Shown: positions 1-8,715, numbered from the stretch's first letter. The stretch: 64,000 nt of DNA from Anaerolineales bacterium (GCA_030583885.1 CP129480.1:1984001-2048000), one strand, 5' to 3'. The notes: generated from the letters alone by a model not told the origin. A program made the numbers and translations.

Positions 1-308
1 TATTTCTTTAAAGAAGCAACTTCCTTTTGCAGGTCCTGCAGTTCTTTTGGATTTTTTACGTTTCCGCTGTACAAGCTGGCTTCGGCCTGTTCGATTTTTA
101 TTCTCTGTGCATCCACTTCCGCTTCCGCAATTTTCAGCGCGTGACTGGCGTGATGATTTTCAACCTGCGCTGTTTCAGCGCGGGTGAGCGCTTCGCGTAA
201 TTCCGTGTCATTCTCAAGTGTCTGGCGGATCGCATCCAGTTGCATACGGACACGGTCTATCTGACTGTCCACTTGCTGGAGGCGGAAAAGTCCCAGTGAT
301 GCGCTCAT
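1..308 (-). CDS. C4-type zinc-ribbon coiled-coil protein (partial, N-terminal part)
   Basis: The gene is cut by the left window edge; 102 residues are visible from an ATG at 308. They form a charged, heptad-like helical region and end with the segment SGNVKNPKELQDLQKEV, which I recognise as the hallmark of the CT398/DUF164-type proteins that carry a C-terminal C4 zinc ribbon. The ribbon itself would lie outside the window. Function in this family is poorly defined. The gene lies downstream of the serine hydrolase gene and is separated from it by a terminator, so it probably has its own promoter. Confidence 0.75.
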   Translation of the reverse strand, partial: MSASLGLFRLQQVDSQIDRVRMQLDAIRQTLENDTELREALTRAETAQVENHHASHALKIAEAEVDAQRIKIEQAEASLYSGNVKNPKELQDLQKEVASLKK

Positions 309-330
309 GCTTGAATTATATACGAAGTAT

Positions 331-362
331 GAAAAAAAGACCCGTTTTCGGATGAAAACGGG
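331..362 (-). terminator. Rho-independent terminator of the serine hydrolase gene
   Basis: Perfect 9-base stem (341-349 with 354-362, 4-base loop). On the minus strand it is followed by a run of T (331-340). It lies 9 bases after the stop codon of the serine hydrolase gene. Confidence 0.85.
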
Positions 363-370
363 CGCGTTGA

Positions 371-1861
371 TTATTGAGTTGTAATGTTGAAGTAGTTATA
401 GACAGCCTGTGCCAGATTGATAAATAACGGATTTGTGTTATCCCAGATGTTCTGGACAGGATGGTACGTATATATGGACAGCACGAAGTTTCCGCCCGGG
501 GTGTAGACAATGCCGACATCGCTTGTGTCGTGCAAGACTCCGTCCCTGGAGAGAACATAGCCGTGTTTGTGGGGGACGAGAGTCCCATCCGGTACGCCGC
601 CCTGGATCAACGCCCCGAGTTTGTCCTGAGCCATAAAATCGATCAACAGTTGACAGGTATCCGGGCTGACCTTATCCGGGAAGGCGGCGATCAACGCGCC
701 GCCGCCGTTTTGGGCACATTGGTACAGGTCGGCAAGCAGGATGCCCATCTCGGATGAGGTGGTTTGTGAATATGGGTCGGGATCGCCAAAAATATCGGTC
801 CTTTGGTTGCCCGGGGTTAAACGTCCGGGCAATAGATTTGGCGCGCCAAGATAGAACATGCCTCCGATGAAGGTGCTTTCCAACCCGATCGATTCCATGT
901 CGCGGGTGACAATAATGGGGCCAATGTTGGGGTCAATGCGTTCGAGGACAAGGTCAGTGGCGGAATTATCCGACCTGCCCAATACACGCAGGATGATGTC
1001 CGCTGTGACCGGGTCGAGGTCGCTTCCACGGTTGATTAAATAGGACGCCACAATCGGAACTTTAATGGTGCTGGAGGCTGTGAAGGCAATATCCGGCTCC
1101 ACTGAAATTTCCTGCTTGTTGTTCATGGCGAAGTGGATCTCCTGCCCGGTTTGCAGATCCATCATATAGAAGCCGATCAAGCCGTCAAACCTGGAGACAC
1201 TGACGATTTGCTTGAGCAGGATTTCAAGATTTTCGATCGTTGGTCGCGCAGCTGTGATGCGCACGAACGAGAGCGCAATGGAACGGTTGGAGGGCGATCT
1301 CAACGCGTCGGTGATGAGCAGGACGGCACGGTCAAGATCAAGAGTCTGTCCGGGCGCGCCGGGCAGGAACGAGGTCCCGCCTGGAATCGGCTGAGCGGGG
1401 GCGGGGGGCTGGTCGTAGCGTTGCGCAATTTCGTTTTGCAGATATTCGCGCAGGCGTTCCTCCGAGACAGAGGCGCTTAACGGGATTTGTGTTTCAGTCG
1501 GAGTGCGATTCCACAGGAAGTCCCAAAACCCGCCCCAGAAGGAACCGCCGGTGCGGCTGAGGTCTGCCGCGGCAAGCATGGTTTCAACATCCACCTGAAA
1601 CCCGACCGCGCCAGGGTCAATGTGGATGAGCGCCTCGTCGTATTGCGCCTCGATGGGCGAGGTGTACACCTCGAGAAGTCTTTGGGATGCCTGCGCCGGG
1701 GATAAACCGCCGACCGGGATGCCGCCAATCGTCATGCCAACGGGATAGTTATTTCTTTGTCGGCTGTAGGTAATTAAGGAAGTGATGGTTAATACGAGCG
1801 CGCCTGTCAGGAATAAAATGGAAACACCCCGAAGGATGGTATTGGTATTTCGGTTTCTCAA
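371..1861 (-). CDS. Membrane-anchored serine hydrolase, class A beta-lactamase fold
   Basis: A 496-residue protein with one N-terminal membrane segment (about 12-33), a region around 38-200 that resembles the peptidoglycan-binding domain found with VanW-like and L,D-transpeptidase proteins, and a C-terminal beta-lactamase2-type domain. The active-site motif STIK is visible at 264-267 and an SDN motif at 297-299; the third motif appears as HKHG instead of the usual KTG/KSG. The fold therefore looks like a penicillin-interacting hydrolase acting outside the membrane, but true beta-lactamase activity cannot be inferred. The start is a TTG at 1859-1861, chosen because a GGAGG lies 6 bases upstream and no ATG is near. 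Confidence 0.75.
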   Translation of the reverse strand: MRNRNTNTILRGVSILFLTGALVLTITSLITYSRQRNNYPVGMTIGGIPVGGLSPAQASQRLLEVYTSPIEAQYDEALIHIDPGAVGFQVDVETMLAAADLSRTGGSFWGGFWDFLWNRTPTETQIPLSASVSEERLREYLQNEIAQRYDQPPAPAQPIPGGTSFLPGAPGQTLDLDRAVLLITDALRSPSNRSIALSFVRITAARPTIENLEILLKQIVSVSRFDGLIGFYMMDLQTGQEIHFAMNNKQEISVEPDIAFTASSTIKVPIVASYLINRGSDLDPVTADIILRVLGRSDNSATDLVLERIDPNIGPIIVTRDMESIGLESTFIGGMFYLGAPNLLPGRLTPGNQRTDIFGDPDPYSQTTSSEMGILLADLYQCAQNGGGALIAAFPDKVSPDTCQLLIDFMAQDKLGALIQGGVPDGTLVPHKHGYVLSRDGVLHDTSDVGIVYTPGGNFVLSIYTYHPVQNIWDNTNPLFINLAQAVYNYFNITTQ

Positions 1862-1980
1862 ACTGCCTCCAGAACATGATGAAAGTCACATAAAAAGTAT
1901 ATCATACCAAAGCAGGGCGCTTGTGCTAGAATACGTTAAACGCAGGAGATTTCCACTCCTAGATAAGTTGAAGGACGGAT

Positions 1981-2940
1981 ATGTTACGCTCTCTCCTAAT
2001 CTACCTCTCCAAAGCCGCTTGGGCGCAAAAACTTGTCACCAGCTGGGGATTTGCATGGCGTACGGCATCCCGTTTTGTAGCGGGGACAAAACTTGAGGAC
2101 GCGATGCGTGTAGTCCATTCATTAAATGCAAAGGGGATCAATGCGACGCTCGATCACCTCGGTGAGCATACAAATACCCCCGAAGAGGCGCAGCAAGCCA
2201 CCGATGACATTTTTGCGACTCTTGACGCGTTGGGAGCTGACTCTGCCCTGCGGGGCAACGTCTCCATCAAGCTGACCCAGATTGGTCTGGGCCTGGATGA
2301 AAGCCTGTGTGCTGAAAACCTTGAGCGTATCCTCGCCCGCGCCAGAAAGAACAAAACCTTCATCCGCATCGATATTGAGGACACGCCCTATACCGACAAG
2401 ACCATTAACCTGTATTATGCCATGCGTGAAAAGGGATATGAAAACGTCGGCATGGCGGTGCAGTCCTATTTGTACCGCGCCGAGGCCGACACGCGCCGCA
2501 TGACGCAGGACGGCACGCGCATCCGTTTGGTCAAGGGCGCATATAATGAACCGCCGGAAAAGGCCTTTCCCAAAAAAGCCGATGTGGATGCCAACTTCGA
2601 CCTGCTTGCCAAAATTTTGATCGACTCTTCCCTTGCCAATCAGTCCGTGCTCAGCGGGGACGGGCGCGTGCCGCCCATTCCCGCGATTGCCTCACAGGAC
2701 GAAAAGCGGATCGCCTTTGCGAAAAGCTACGCGGAAAAAGCCGGCTTGCCCAGGAACGGATTGGAATTTCAAATGCTGTATGGCATCCGCCGCGATTTGC
2801 AGGAGGGGTTGGCAAAGGATGGCTATCCCGTGCGCGTGTATGTCCCGTTTGGCACGCATTGGTATCCATATTTTATGAGGCGGCTGGCCGAACGCCCTGC
2901 GAACATCTGGTTCTTTATATCCAATTTCTTTAAGGGATGA
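1981..2940 (+). CDS. Proline dehydrogenase
   Basis: This 319-residue protein is a monofunctional FAD-dependent proline dehydrogenase, which oxidises L-proline to pyrroline-5-carboxylate in the first step of proline catabolism. It reads through the family TIM barrel: an early NATLDHLGE segment, SIKLTQIG, RIDIEDTPYT, RLVKGAYNEPPEKAF and the C-terminal RVYVPFGTHWYPYFMRRLAERPAN, which binds substrate carboxylate through paired arginines. Length matches stand-alone bacterial enzymes. The ATG is preceded by AAGGA. No P5C dehydrogenase gene is adjacent, so the second step must be encoded elsewhere. A perfect palindrome follows the stop. Confidence 0.9.
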   Translation: MLRSLLIYLSKAAWAQKLVTSWGFAWRTASRFVAGTKLEDAMRVVHSLNAKGINATLDHLGEHTNTPEEAQQATDDIFATLDALGADSALRGNVSIKLTQIGLGLDESLCAENLERILARARKNKTFIRIDIEDTPYTDKTINLYYAMREKGYENVGMAVQSYLYRAEADTRRMTQDGTRIRLVKGAYNEPPEKAFPKKADVDANFDLLAKILIDSSLANQSVLSGDGRVPPIPAIASQDEKRIAFAKSYAEKAGLPRNGLEFQMLYGIRRDLQEGLAKDGYPVRVYVPFGTHWYPYFMRRLAERPANIWFFISNFFKG

Positions 2941-2948
2941 ATTGAAAA

Positions 2949-2982
2949 ACAGATCCCGGAAATTTCCGGGATCTGTTTCGTA
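2949..2982 (+). terminator. Terminator after proline dehydrogenase
   Basis: A perfect 28-base palindrome (2949-2976; 14-base arms, no formal loop) followed by a short TTCGT tail, 8 bases after the stop codon. The T-run is weak, so termination efficiency is uncertain. Confidence 0.6.
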
Positions 2983-3009
2983 AGAATTATTCAGGGAATA
3001 TAATGCCCA

Positions 3010-3060
3010 CGGTCACAAATTGCGCTTTCCGCTTTCTCAAAAAAGCGCAATTTGTGACCG
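3010..3060. repeat. Inverted repeat overlapping the 3' end of the GNAT gene
   Basis: Near-perfect arms of about 18-19 bases (3010-3027 and 3042-3060) separated by about 14 bases. It lies between the convergent proline dehydrogenase and acetyltransferase genes and overlaps the last codons of the latter. It may act as a bidirectional transcription stop. Confidence 0.6.
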
Positions 3061-3555
3061 CGCTGGGTATAGCAACGGCCAGCTATCTTCATTCCCCGCG
3101 AGTAGACCTAATCCACTTCTGGACGGTCTTTGGCATGGTTTCGCTTCGAAGATTTCCGCCAACCCTGAAGCAGATGGGGAGAAGTAAGCGATGACCTCGC
3201 AGTGCAAGCGCCCTTCGGACTCGTGCCGCGTGAAGACTTCCGAGGCGGAGTGTTTGCCCACGCCATGCCGCCGGTACTTTCGCATGACAAAGAACTCGCT
3301 GATGGATCGTTCGCTGCCTGCCAGCATTACTTCATTGTCCACCAACACAAAACCTGCCAGCTTCTCGTCAACGGTGATCAGAAATGCGGCGTGGGTCGGC
3401 TCGAACCAGAAGTAGTCGAGGTCGCCATAGCCGAAGGAGGCGTGATTATCCAGGTCGCTACCGTCATATTCTGAGAAATCATACAAATATAATTCCAGCA
3501 TTCGACGGATGAGGCTGCGGTCTGACCTTGTTGGTGTCCGTAATTCGATCTTCAT
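3037..3555 (-). CDS. GNAT-family N-acetyltransferase (C-terminus possibly frameshifted)
   Basis: 172 residues in the frame shown. The N-terminal two thirds are a normal GNAT fold: a YLYDFSEYDG segment, a strand with FVLVDNE, then FFVMRKYRRHGVGKHSA, which contains the acetyl-CoA binding R/Q-x-x-G-x-G/A type loop. After about residue 125 the sequence stops looking like a GNAT. In the +1 frame the bases near 3150-3175 encode GWRK, reminiscent of the usual N..A..FW.. helix, so a small indel near a C4 run is possible. Its ATG overlaps the stop of the upstream GNAT gene (ATGA), so the two are translationally coupled. Substrate unknown. Confidence 0.6.
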   Translation of the reverse strand: MKIELRTPTRSDRSLIRRMLELYLYDFSEYDGSDLDNHASFGYGDLDYFWFEPTHAAFLITVDEKLAGFVLVDNEVMLAGSERSISEFFVMRKYRRHGVGKHSASEVFTRHESEGRLHCEVIAYFSPSASGLAEIFEAKPCQRPSRSGLGLLAGNEDSWPLLYPARSQIALF

Positions 3556-4005
3556 GGGATGCTCTTTTCAAAGCACATGCTGTTTTCAACCCCGGCATAC
3601 TGCCCGTAATTCGGAATAACTTTATATCCATTCTTCTTGTAAAACTCAATGGCTTCAGGCTGCTTTTTTCCCAGTTTCCAACATGCTTTTTTCATACGAC
3701 ATTTCAACCGCCCATTTTTCCAACTCGGTAAGGACCTGGCTCGCTATACCCTTGCATCTGCTTGTAGGGACCGTGTACATCCGTTTGACTTCCATCGTCT
3801 TCGGTTTATATTCCTTGATTGCTCCGCAACTTATTGGGCGGTTGCCTTCGTACGCCACAACCACGTGTTTAATCCCGTCAATTTTATTGAATTGAGTATG
3901 AAACACGTGCTCATTTCCATCTCTTTCCGCGAGATCTGCGTCAAGAGATCGTACGAGTTGGATAAAATCCTGATTGGTCGAGTGGGTCCTGATAATTCGG
4001 ATCAT
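3552..4005 (-). pseudogene. GNAT-family N-acetyltransferase broken by a one-base frameshift
   Basis: From the ATG at 4005 the frame reads a GNAT N-terminus and the acetyl-CoA loop VPTSRCKGIASQVL, then stops after LETGKKAA. Dropping one base from an A6 run (about 3663-3669) continues into QPEAIEFYKKNGYKVI and on to an ending CFEKSIP, a typical GNAT C-terminus. The restored stop (3552-3554) overlaps the ATG of the next GNAT gene as ATGA. That coupling strongly suggests the full-length frame is the original one. The indel could be a real mutation, a sequencing error in the homopolymer, or slippage. The restored protein would be about 150 residues, normal for the family. Confidence 0.75.
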
Positions 4006-4033
4006 TGCAATTATTCTTTGCCTACTGTTGCCA

Positions 4034-4063
4034 TTGGATAAATTTCGACAAGCCAATTATACT
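4034..4063 (+). promoter_or_regulatory. Predicted promoter, leaderless arrangement
   Basis: TTGGAT (4034-4039), 18-base spacer, TATACT (4058-4063), then only 8 bases to the ATG of the SDR gene at 4072. No Shine-Dalgarno sequence is present, so transcription probably starts at or next to the start codon. Confidence 0.55.
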
Positions 4064-4071
4064 AACTTCTC

Positions 4072-4794
4072 ATGTCCAATGCATCCCTCGCCCTCGTGAC
4101 TGGTTCTGCCCATCGGCTCGGCAAAGCCTTTGCCCTGTGCCTTGCCCGCATGGGTTATGCCATCGCTCTGCATTATCGTGGCTCTGCGGCTGAAGCAGGG
4201 CGGACCGTCAAGGAAATCCACGCCCTTGGCGTGGAGTGCCTGCCCATCCGCGCTGATTTGACCGTGCCTGAGAAGATTGACTTCCTCTTCTCGCTGGTGG
4301 ATGAGTTCCACATGCCGCTTAAGGTCGTGGTTAATTCAGCGGCGGTCATGCCTGCCGGCAATCCGCGTGAAATGGATTTCCACGAGTGGGACTTCGCTCT
4401 CGACCTCAACCTGCGCGCACCATTTCTCATCGCCCAGCAGGCCGCCAAACGCATGACGGAGGGCGGCCTGATCGTCAACATCTCCGACATTGGTGCGCAA
4501 AAAGCATGGAGCCGGTATCCATCCTACACGGTCAGTAAGGCGGGGTTGGAGTCGCTTACCAAATTGCTCGCCCGCGCTCTCGCGCCCGGCATCCGCGTCA
4601 ACGCCATTGCACCCGGGCTGGTGCTTCCATCCGATGTCGTCACGCCTGAGCAGTGGAATGGGCTTCTCGAAAAGCTGCCCCTCAAACGCGCCGCCGCGCT
4701 CGATGAGATCACATCCGCCCTCGAATTTCTGATCAAGAACGAATACATGACCGGGCAAACAATCGTCGTGGATGGCGGCTATTCATTGGTTTGA
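4072..4794 (+). CDS. Short-chain dehydrogenase/reductase, pteridine-reductase-like
   Basis: A 240-residue classical SDR with a Rossmann fold that binds NAD(P)H. The dinucleotide motif is TGSAHRLG (10-17), where the RLG variant is typical of FolM/pteridine-reductase-like members; NSAA (88-91), Ser138 in NIS and the YxxxK catalytic pair Tyr152/Lys156 (YTVSK) are all present. The C-terminal TGQTIVVDGG is the standard end of the fold. The arginine in the first motif suggests NADPH use. A pterin substrate is plausible but not proven; general SDR activity on other carbonyls is the alternative. It is divergent from the GNAT pair, with its own promoter. Confidence 0.8.
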   Translation: MSNASLALVTGSAHRLGKAFALCLARMGYAIALHYRGSAAEAGRTVKEIHALGVECLPIRADLTVPEKIDFLFSLVDEFHMPLKVVVNSAAVMPAGNPREMDFHEWDFALDLNLRAPFLIAQQAAKRMTEGGLIVNISDIGAQKAWSRYPSYTVSKAGLESLTKLLARALAPGIRVNAIAPGLVLPSDVVTPEQWNGLLEKLPLKRAAALDEITSALEFLIKNEYMTGQTIVVDGGYSLV

Positions 4795-4840
4795 TTGTGC
4801 CATGTGCCATCGGCAGGGGATCCCATTTATGGCGCTTATC

Positions 4841-6139
4841 TTATTTCTGGCATGGATTAGGCATATCCACGGGTGAGAGGGCTTTTGCGATCAGTTCGTC
4901 TGCATCCAGCGCATTCCAAATATTCGCGTCAACCGTATCCCAGTGCCATATCAGCCAGCCATCGAAACCATACTGGCAGGATTCAACCTGCCAGTCCTGA
5001 AGCGCCCTTGCACCCGTCCGTGCCGTCCCAAACTGTGATTTGAAGGCTCCGAATTCGCCCATGATGATGGGTTTCTCCTCCAGCCCGTTGATCTTGAAAT
5101 TTTCAACCGTCTTTTTCAGGCTGAAATTGAAGCCGGGATAGGCGTGAAGGTCAATGAAGTCTGCGCTGGACTCCCAGATCGCCTTTTCAGTCGCCACCAG
5201 GCGCGGGTCTCCAATGTTCACCGGATTGGGTCCCTGTGGAACGAAGAAACCGATGGTTACAAGGGCGGTGGGGTCAACCTTTAGAATTTCCGCACGTACT
5301 GTATCGATGAAATGCACGATTCCCTCATCGATCATCGGGGTCCAGTTTTCCTTTGAACTCAGGTCGTAACTTCTTCCGTTGGCGGTCGTGACGACCCTGT
5401 TCAATGTGAAGGGCGGGGAGTTGGTGTCGAAGTAGGCTTCGTTGCGCAATTGATAGGCAAGGATGTGCTCGGTCGGCGCGCCGCGTGCGTGTAACTCCTT
5501 GATCACATCCTGGAAGAGCAGGGCGGTCCCTTCGATACCGCCCTTGGTCAGCATCTGGACGGTTGTGGATCCAAACGTGTCGCAGCAATCGCGGTTCATG
5601 ACCTCGCCGTAGATTCCCCCGGGCAGCCAGTCAATTGTAAAGATCACAAAAATATCATGCGCTTTTGCCCTCGTTAGAAAATCGGCGAGGTTGTCCATGT
5701 ATTCATGCTCAACGCGGCGCGAAAACCCAACGACCCCATGTGTGCTGTCCGTGATGAAAACGCGCACAGTGTTGTAACCGTGTTCCCGCATGCCGCTCAA
5801 TGCCGTTTCGGTTCGCTGCGGGTCGTAATGGTTGGTGTCGAAGGTGGCATTTTCGATGTAACTACCGCCTCCGTGAACTTCTCTTATCTCGCCCATATAC
5901 AAATAGTTTGCGCCGCGCGGTACGAATTTCTCCCCCACCCTGCGGTCATAGAACTCGCCGATGCCGTCCACCACGCGTACGCCAATGATGTGTTCCGGGA
6001 CAGGAATGGAGGTTGCCATGAGAGGGATGCTCAAGGTTGGGGCTTTTGTTAGAGCGGGCTGCGGATCCCGCGTTGTGAGGGGAAGGTTGCAGGCGGTGAT
6101 GGTAAAAAGGCATAACAGTATAATCCGCTTGGCATTCAT
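4841..6139 (-). CDS. Lipoprotein with a glycoside hydrolase (GH5-like) TIM barrel
   Basis: 432 residues. The N-terminus is a lipoprotein signal with the lipobox ITAC at about residues 14-17, so the mature protein should be tethered outside the membrane. The rest resembles (beta/alpha)8 glycosidases of clan GH-A: QLRNEAYF carries the Asn-Glu pair expected for the acid/base residue, and IIMGEFGAF near the C-terminus fits the nucleophile strand. The YNTVRVF segment also fits this fold. The substrate cannot be read from sequence. The gene is monocistronic, starting from an ATG with AGGAG upstream. Its C-terminus faces the SDR gene with a gap of about 45 bases. Confidence 0.75.
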   Translation of the reverse strand: MNAKRIILLCLFTITACNLPLTTRDPQPALTKAPTLSIPLMATSIPVPEHIIGVRVVDGIGEFYDRRVGEKFVPRGANYLYMGEIREVHGGGSYIENATFDTNHYDPQRTETALSGMREHGYNTVRVFITDSTHGVVGFSRRVEHEYMDNLADFLTRAKAHDIFVIFTIDWLPGGIYGEVMNRDCCDTFGSTTVQMLTKGGIEGTALLFQDVIKELHARGAPTEHILAYQLRNEAYFDTNSPPFTLNRVVTTANGRSYDLSSKENWTPMIDEGIVHFIDTVRAEILKVDPTALVTIGFFVPQGPNPVNIGDPRLVATEKAIWESSADFIDLHAYPGFNFSLKKTVENFKINGLEEKPIIMGEFGAFKSQFGTARTGARALQDWQVESCQYGFDGWLIWHWDTVDANIWNALDADELIAKALSPVDMPNPCQK

Positions 6140-6361
6140 TGGGTGCTCCTATTATTTAAAGTTATGAATCATGCGAATTGGCTGGATGCTGTGCAAGTCG
6201 ACTGCTTTTCTTAAATTTTCTTCAGGCCCGATTATACGACTTTAGGGGGAAACGAATCATGACAATCTTGATTTCTCTGGTAAAATACAGACCGCGATTT
6301 CAGCCCGCACCGCTCTTGTGCCTGCCTGGAACGTAAAACATTCTAAAGGAGTAAGTTTAAG

Positions 6362-6706
6362 ATGGTTCGTATTCGTTTGCGTCGTATTGGTCTTAAAGGC
6401 CAACCCACGTACCGCCTGGTGGCTGCGGACAAGGAGTCCCCGCGCGATGGTCGCTTTTTGGAAATTTTGGGTGTGTACAACCCCCGGACCGATCCTGCGA
6501 CAATCCACTTAAAGGAAGACCGCATCTATCATTGGATGAAGAACGGCGCCCTGCCGACGGATTCCGTGGAGCAGATCTTCAAAACCGCCGGCTTGACGGA
6601 GCGCTTTGAACGCTTTAGGAAGGGCGAATCGGTTGAAAAACTGGTCGCTGAAGCCGCCGAAGCCGAAGCCAAGCGCGCCGCACCCGTCAGGACCCGCAAG
6701 GACTAA
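6362..6706 (+). CDS. rpsP: 30S ribosomal protein S16
   Basis: 114 residues beginning MVRIRLRRIGLKGQPTYRLV, the universal start of bS16, which binds 16S rRNA and helps assemble the 30S body. The conserved DGRFLEILGVYNPR follows. The protein is longer than the usual 80-90 residues because of an Ala/Glu/Lys-rich tail. AAAGGAG lies just upstream of the ATG. It heads a classic rpsP-khpA-rimM order. Confidence 0.97.
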   Translation: MVRIRLRRIGLKGQPTYRLVAADKESPRDGRFLEILGVYNPRTDPATIHLKEDRIYHWMKNGALPTDSVEQIFKTAGLTERFERFRKGESVEKLVAEAAEAEAKRAAPVRTRKD

Positions 6707-6715
6707 TCTGGCCAT

Positions 6716-6754
6716 GTCATTGCGAGCGCAGTATTCATCCGCGCTCACAATGAC
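6716..6754. repeat. Short interspersed palindromic repeat (TCATTGCGAG type)
   Basis: Arms GTCATTGCGAGCG (6716-6728) and CGCTCACAATGAC (6742-6754) are inverted with one mismatch. They sit between rpsP and khpA. A longer relative is at 22501-22585, so this belongs to a dispersed repeat family. It could fold into a hairpin in the mRNA. Confidence 0.65.
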
Positions 6755-6770
6755 GTATAAAGAGGTGATA

Positions 6771-7001
6771 ATGAAAGACCTCATCGAATACATCGCCAAA
6801 TCCCTCGTGGAACATCCCGAAGATGTTGACGTGAAACAGAGCGGCGGCAACCGCGTGCGCATTGAGCTTAGCGTTGCAAAGGATGACATGGGGCGCGTCA
6901 TCGGCAAGGGCGGCAAGGTGGCGAACTCCATTCGTGCATTGTTGCGGGTGGCGGCGGAACGCCAGGGCAAGCAGGCCACGCTGGATGTGACGGAACCTTA
7001 A
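6771..7001 (+). CDS. khpA: KH-domain RNA-binding protein
   Basis: 76 residues consisting of a single KH domain. The RNA-binding GXXG loop is visible as GKGG within GRVIGKGGKVANSIRALLR. KhpA proteins form a dimer with KhpB and bind many cellular RNAs; they affect cell division and small-RNA function in Gram-positives. Placement between rpsP and rimM is the usual one. The ATG at 6771 is preceded by AAGAGGTGAT. The stop and the ATG of rimM share a base (TAATG), so translation is coupled. Confidence 0.93.
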   Translation: MKDLIEYIAKSLVEHPEDVDVKQSGGNRVRIELSVAKDDMGRVIGKGGKVANSIRALLRVAAERQGKQATLDVTEP

Positions 7002-7552
7002 TGACCACACAAAAGCAATCAGGCCCGCCGTCAGGCGGGCCTGATTATTTGGCGATAGGATTCCTCCGCCGCCCGCATGGTGTCGGCGGTGAGATCATCA
7101 TGGACGTGCATACCGATTTCCCGCAGCGCATCAAATCCGGCCGGAAGATTTACATCGGTGAAAAGCATGAGGCCGTCACATTTGACACAGTCCGCGAACA
7201 TGGGGATGGGCTGCTGGTGAAATTCCGCGGATATGGCACGCCTGAATCTGTTGGGCGGTTCCGTAACCAGTGGGTGTACGTCCGGTCAAAGGAAGTGCCG
7301 CCGCTCCCCGAAGGTCAATATTACAAGTATGAATTGGTTGACCTGGACGTGGTGGAAGATAACGGCAATCCCCTCGGCAGACTGGTCGAAATTCTGGAAA
7401 CCGGCGCGAACGATGTCTATGTCGTTCGGGATGAAAATGGCAGGGAAATTCTTCTGCCCGCCATTCCCTCGGTCATTCTTAATGTGGATATGACCCGCCG
7501 CATGATGAAAGTTCATCTGCTTGACGGATTGATCGAGAATCGGGATTCGTAA
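7001..7552 (+). CDS. rimM: Ribosome maturation factor RimM
   Basis: 183 residues with the two expected parts: an N-terminal RimM domain (AIGFLRRPHGVGGEIIMD at about 17-34) and a C-terminal PRC-barrel-like domain (KYELVDLDVV through ILLPAIPSVI). RimM binds S19 and assists maturation of the 30S head. Typical length and gene neighbours. The trmD and rplS genes that often follow are absent here. Confidence 0.95.
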   Translation: MTTQKQSGPPSGGPDYLAIGFLRRPHGVGGEIIMDVHTDFPQRIKSGRKIYIGEKHEAVTFDTVREHGDGLLVKFRGYGTPESVGRFRNQWVYVRSKEVPPLPEGQYYKYELVDLDVVEDNGNPLGRLVEILETGANDVYVVRDENGREILLPAIPSVILNVDMTRRMMKVHLLDGLIENRDS

Positions 7553-7598
7553 ATCGGGGGAGTGATACAATTCCCCAATCGCATATCCCGAATACACC

Positions 7599-8705
7599 AT
7601 GGACGATAAAAAATACTGGATCGGCTTTAACTTAATCAAGGGTATCGGCGCAGTCCGTATGCAGGGGCTGGTCGCTTATTTTGGCAATCTCGAATCCGCC
7701 TGGGATGCCGACCCTGATTCCCTGGTTGAGGCAGGTTTGGGCTCAAAAGTGATCGAAAGAGTCCTCGCGGCGCGGGAAACTGTCAACCTCGATAAAGTCT
7801 GGGAGAAGATCGAGTCGCAGGGAATCAAAGTCCTGACATGGGATGATGAAGAATATCCAACCCGCTTGAAGGAAATAGACCAGCCGCCGCCAGTGTTATA
7901 CATCCGCGGCGAATATCTGCCCGACGACCTCTTTGCCGTGGCGGTCGTTGGCACACGCAAGGTCACACCGTATGGCAGGCAGGTGACGGAGGAAATCGCC
8001 TTGTTTCTTGCGGCGAATGGGATGACGGTGATCAGCGGGCTTGCGCGGGGTGTGGATGCCATCGCGCATCAGGCCGCGCTGAAAGCGGGCGGGCGGACGA
8101 TGGGTATTCTCGGGTCTGGAGTGGATAAGATCTATCCGCCGGAACATCGCAGGCTTGCCGAACAAATGATGGAACGCGGTGCAATCATCAGTGATTACGC
8201 GGTGGGCACGCCGCCCGACGCATCCAATTTTCCGCCGCGTAACCGCATCATTTCGGGATTGTCCTTGGCGGTGGTGGTGGTCGAAGCGGCTGAAACGAGC
8301 GGTGCGTTGATCACGGCTGAGTTCGCCGCCGAACAGGGACGCGAAGTGTTTGCTGTGCCCGGAAGCATCCTTGCGCCGCAATCCAAAGGTACCAACCGAT
8401 TGATCCAAAAAGGCGCACAGCCGTTGTTGACCCCCGCTGACCTGATGCAGGCGCTTGATCTAACCCGTATCGGCGCACAAAAATCTGCGCGAAAGATCCT
8501 GCCCGCCGACGAGATCGAGGCGCGTGTTTTTAATGTGCTGGGGAGCGAGCCATTGCATGTGGACGAGATCCGCAGCATGGCCGACTTGCCAATTGAAAAA
8601 ATTTCTGCTACGCTTGCGCTTATGGAATTGAAGGGCATGGTGCGTCAGGTAGGCGGCATGAATTATGTCGCGGTGCGCGAAGCGCAGGCGGACTATAATA
8701 TCTGA
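7599..8705 (+). CDS. dprA: DNA-processing protein DprA
   Basis: 368 residues. An N-terminal helix-hairpin-helix-like region (about 1-70) is followed by the extended Rossmann-fold DprA/Smf core: VAVVGTRKVTPYG, SGLARGVDAIAH, GSGVDKIYPPEH and FPPRNRIISGLS. A short C-terminal winged-helix DML1-like domain (from about 300) is present. DprA loads RecA on incoming single-stranded DNA during transformation. Whether this organism is competent is unknown; the gene is widespread in non-competent bacteria too. The start ATG at 7599 has no clear ribosome-binding site. Confidence 0.95.
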   Translation: MDDKKYWIGFNLIKGIGAVRMQGLVAYFGNLESAWDADPDSLVEAGLGSKVIERVLAARETVNLDKVWEKIESQGIKVLTWDDEEYPTRLKEIDQPPPVLYIRGEYLPDDLFAVAVVGTRKVTPYGRQVTEEIALFLAANGMTVISGLARGVDAIAHQAALKAGGRTMGILGSGVDKIYPPEHRRLAEQMMERGAIISDYAVGTPPDASNFPPRNRIISGLSLAVVVVEAAETSGALITAEFAAEQGREVFAVPGSILAPQSKGTNRLIQKGAQPLLTPADLMQALDLTRIGAQKSARKILPADEIEARVFNVLGSEPLHVDEIRSMADLPIEKISATLALMELKGMVRQVGGMNYVAVREAQADYNI

Positions 8706-8715
8706 GTTATCTATT

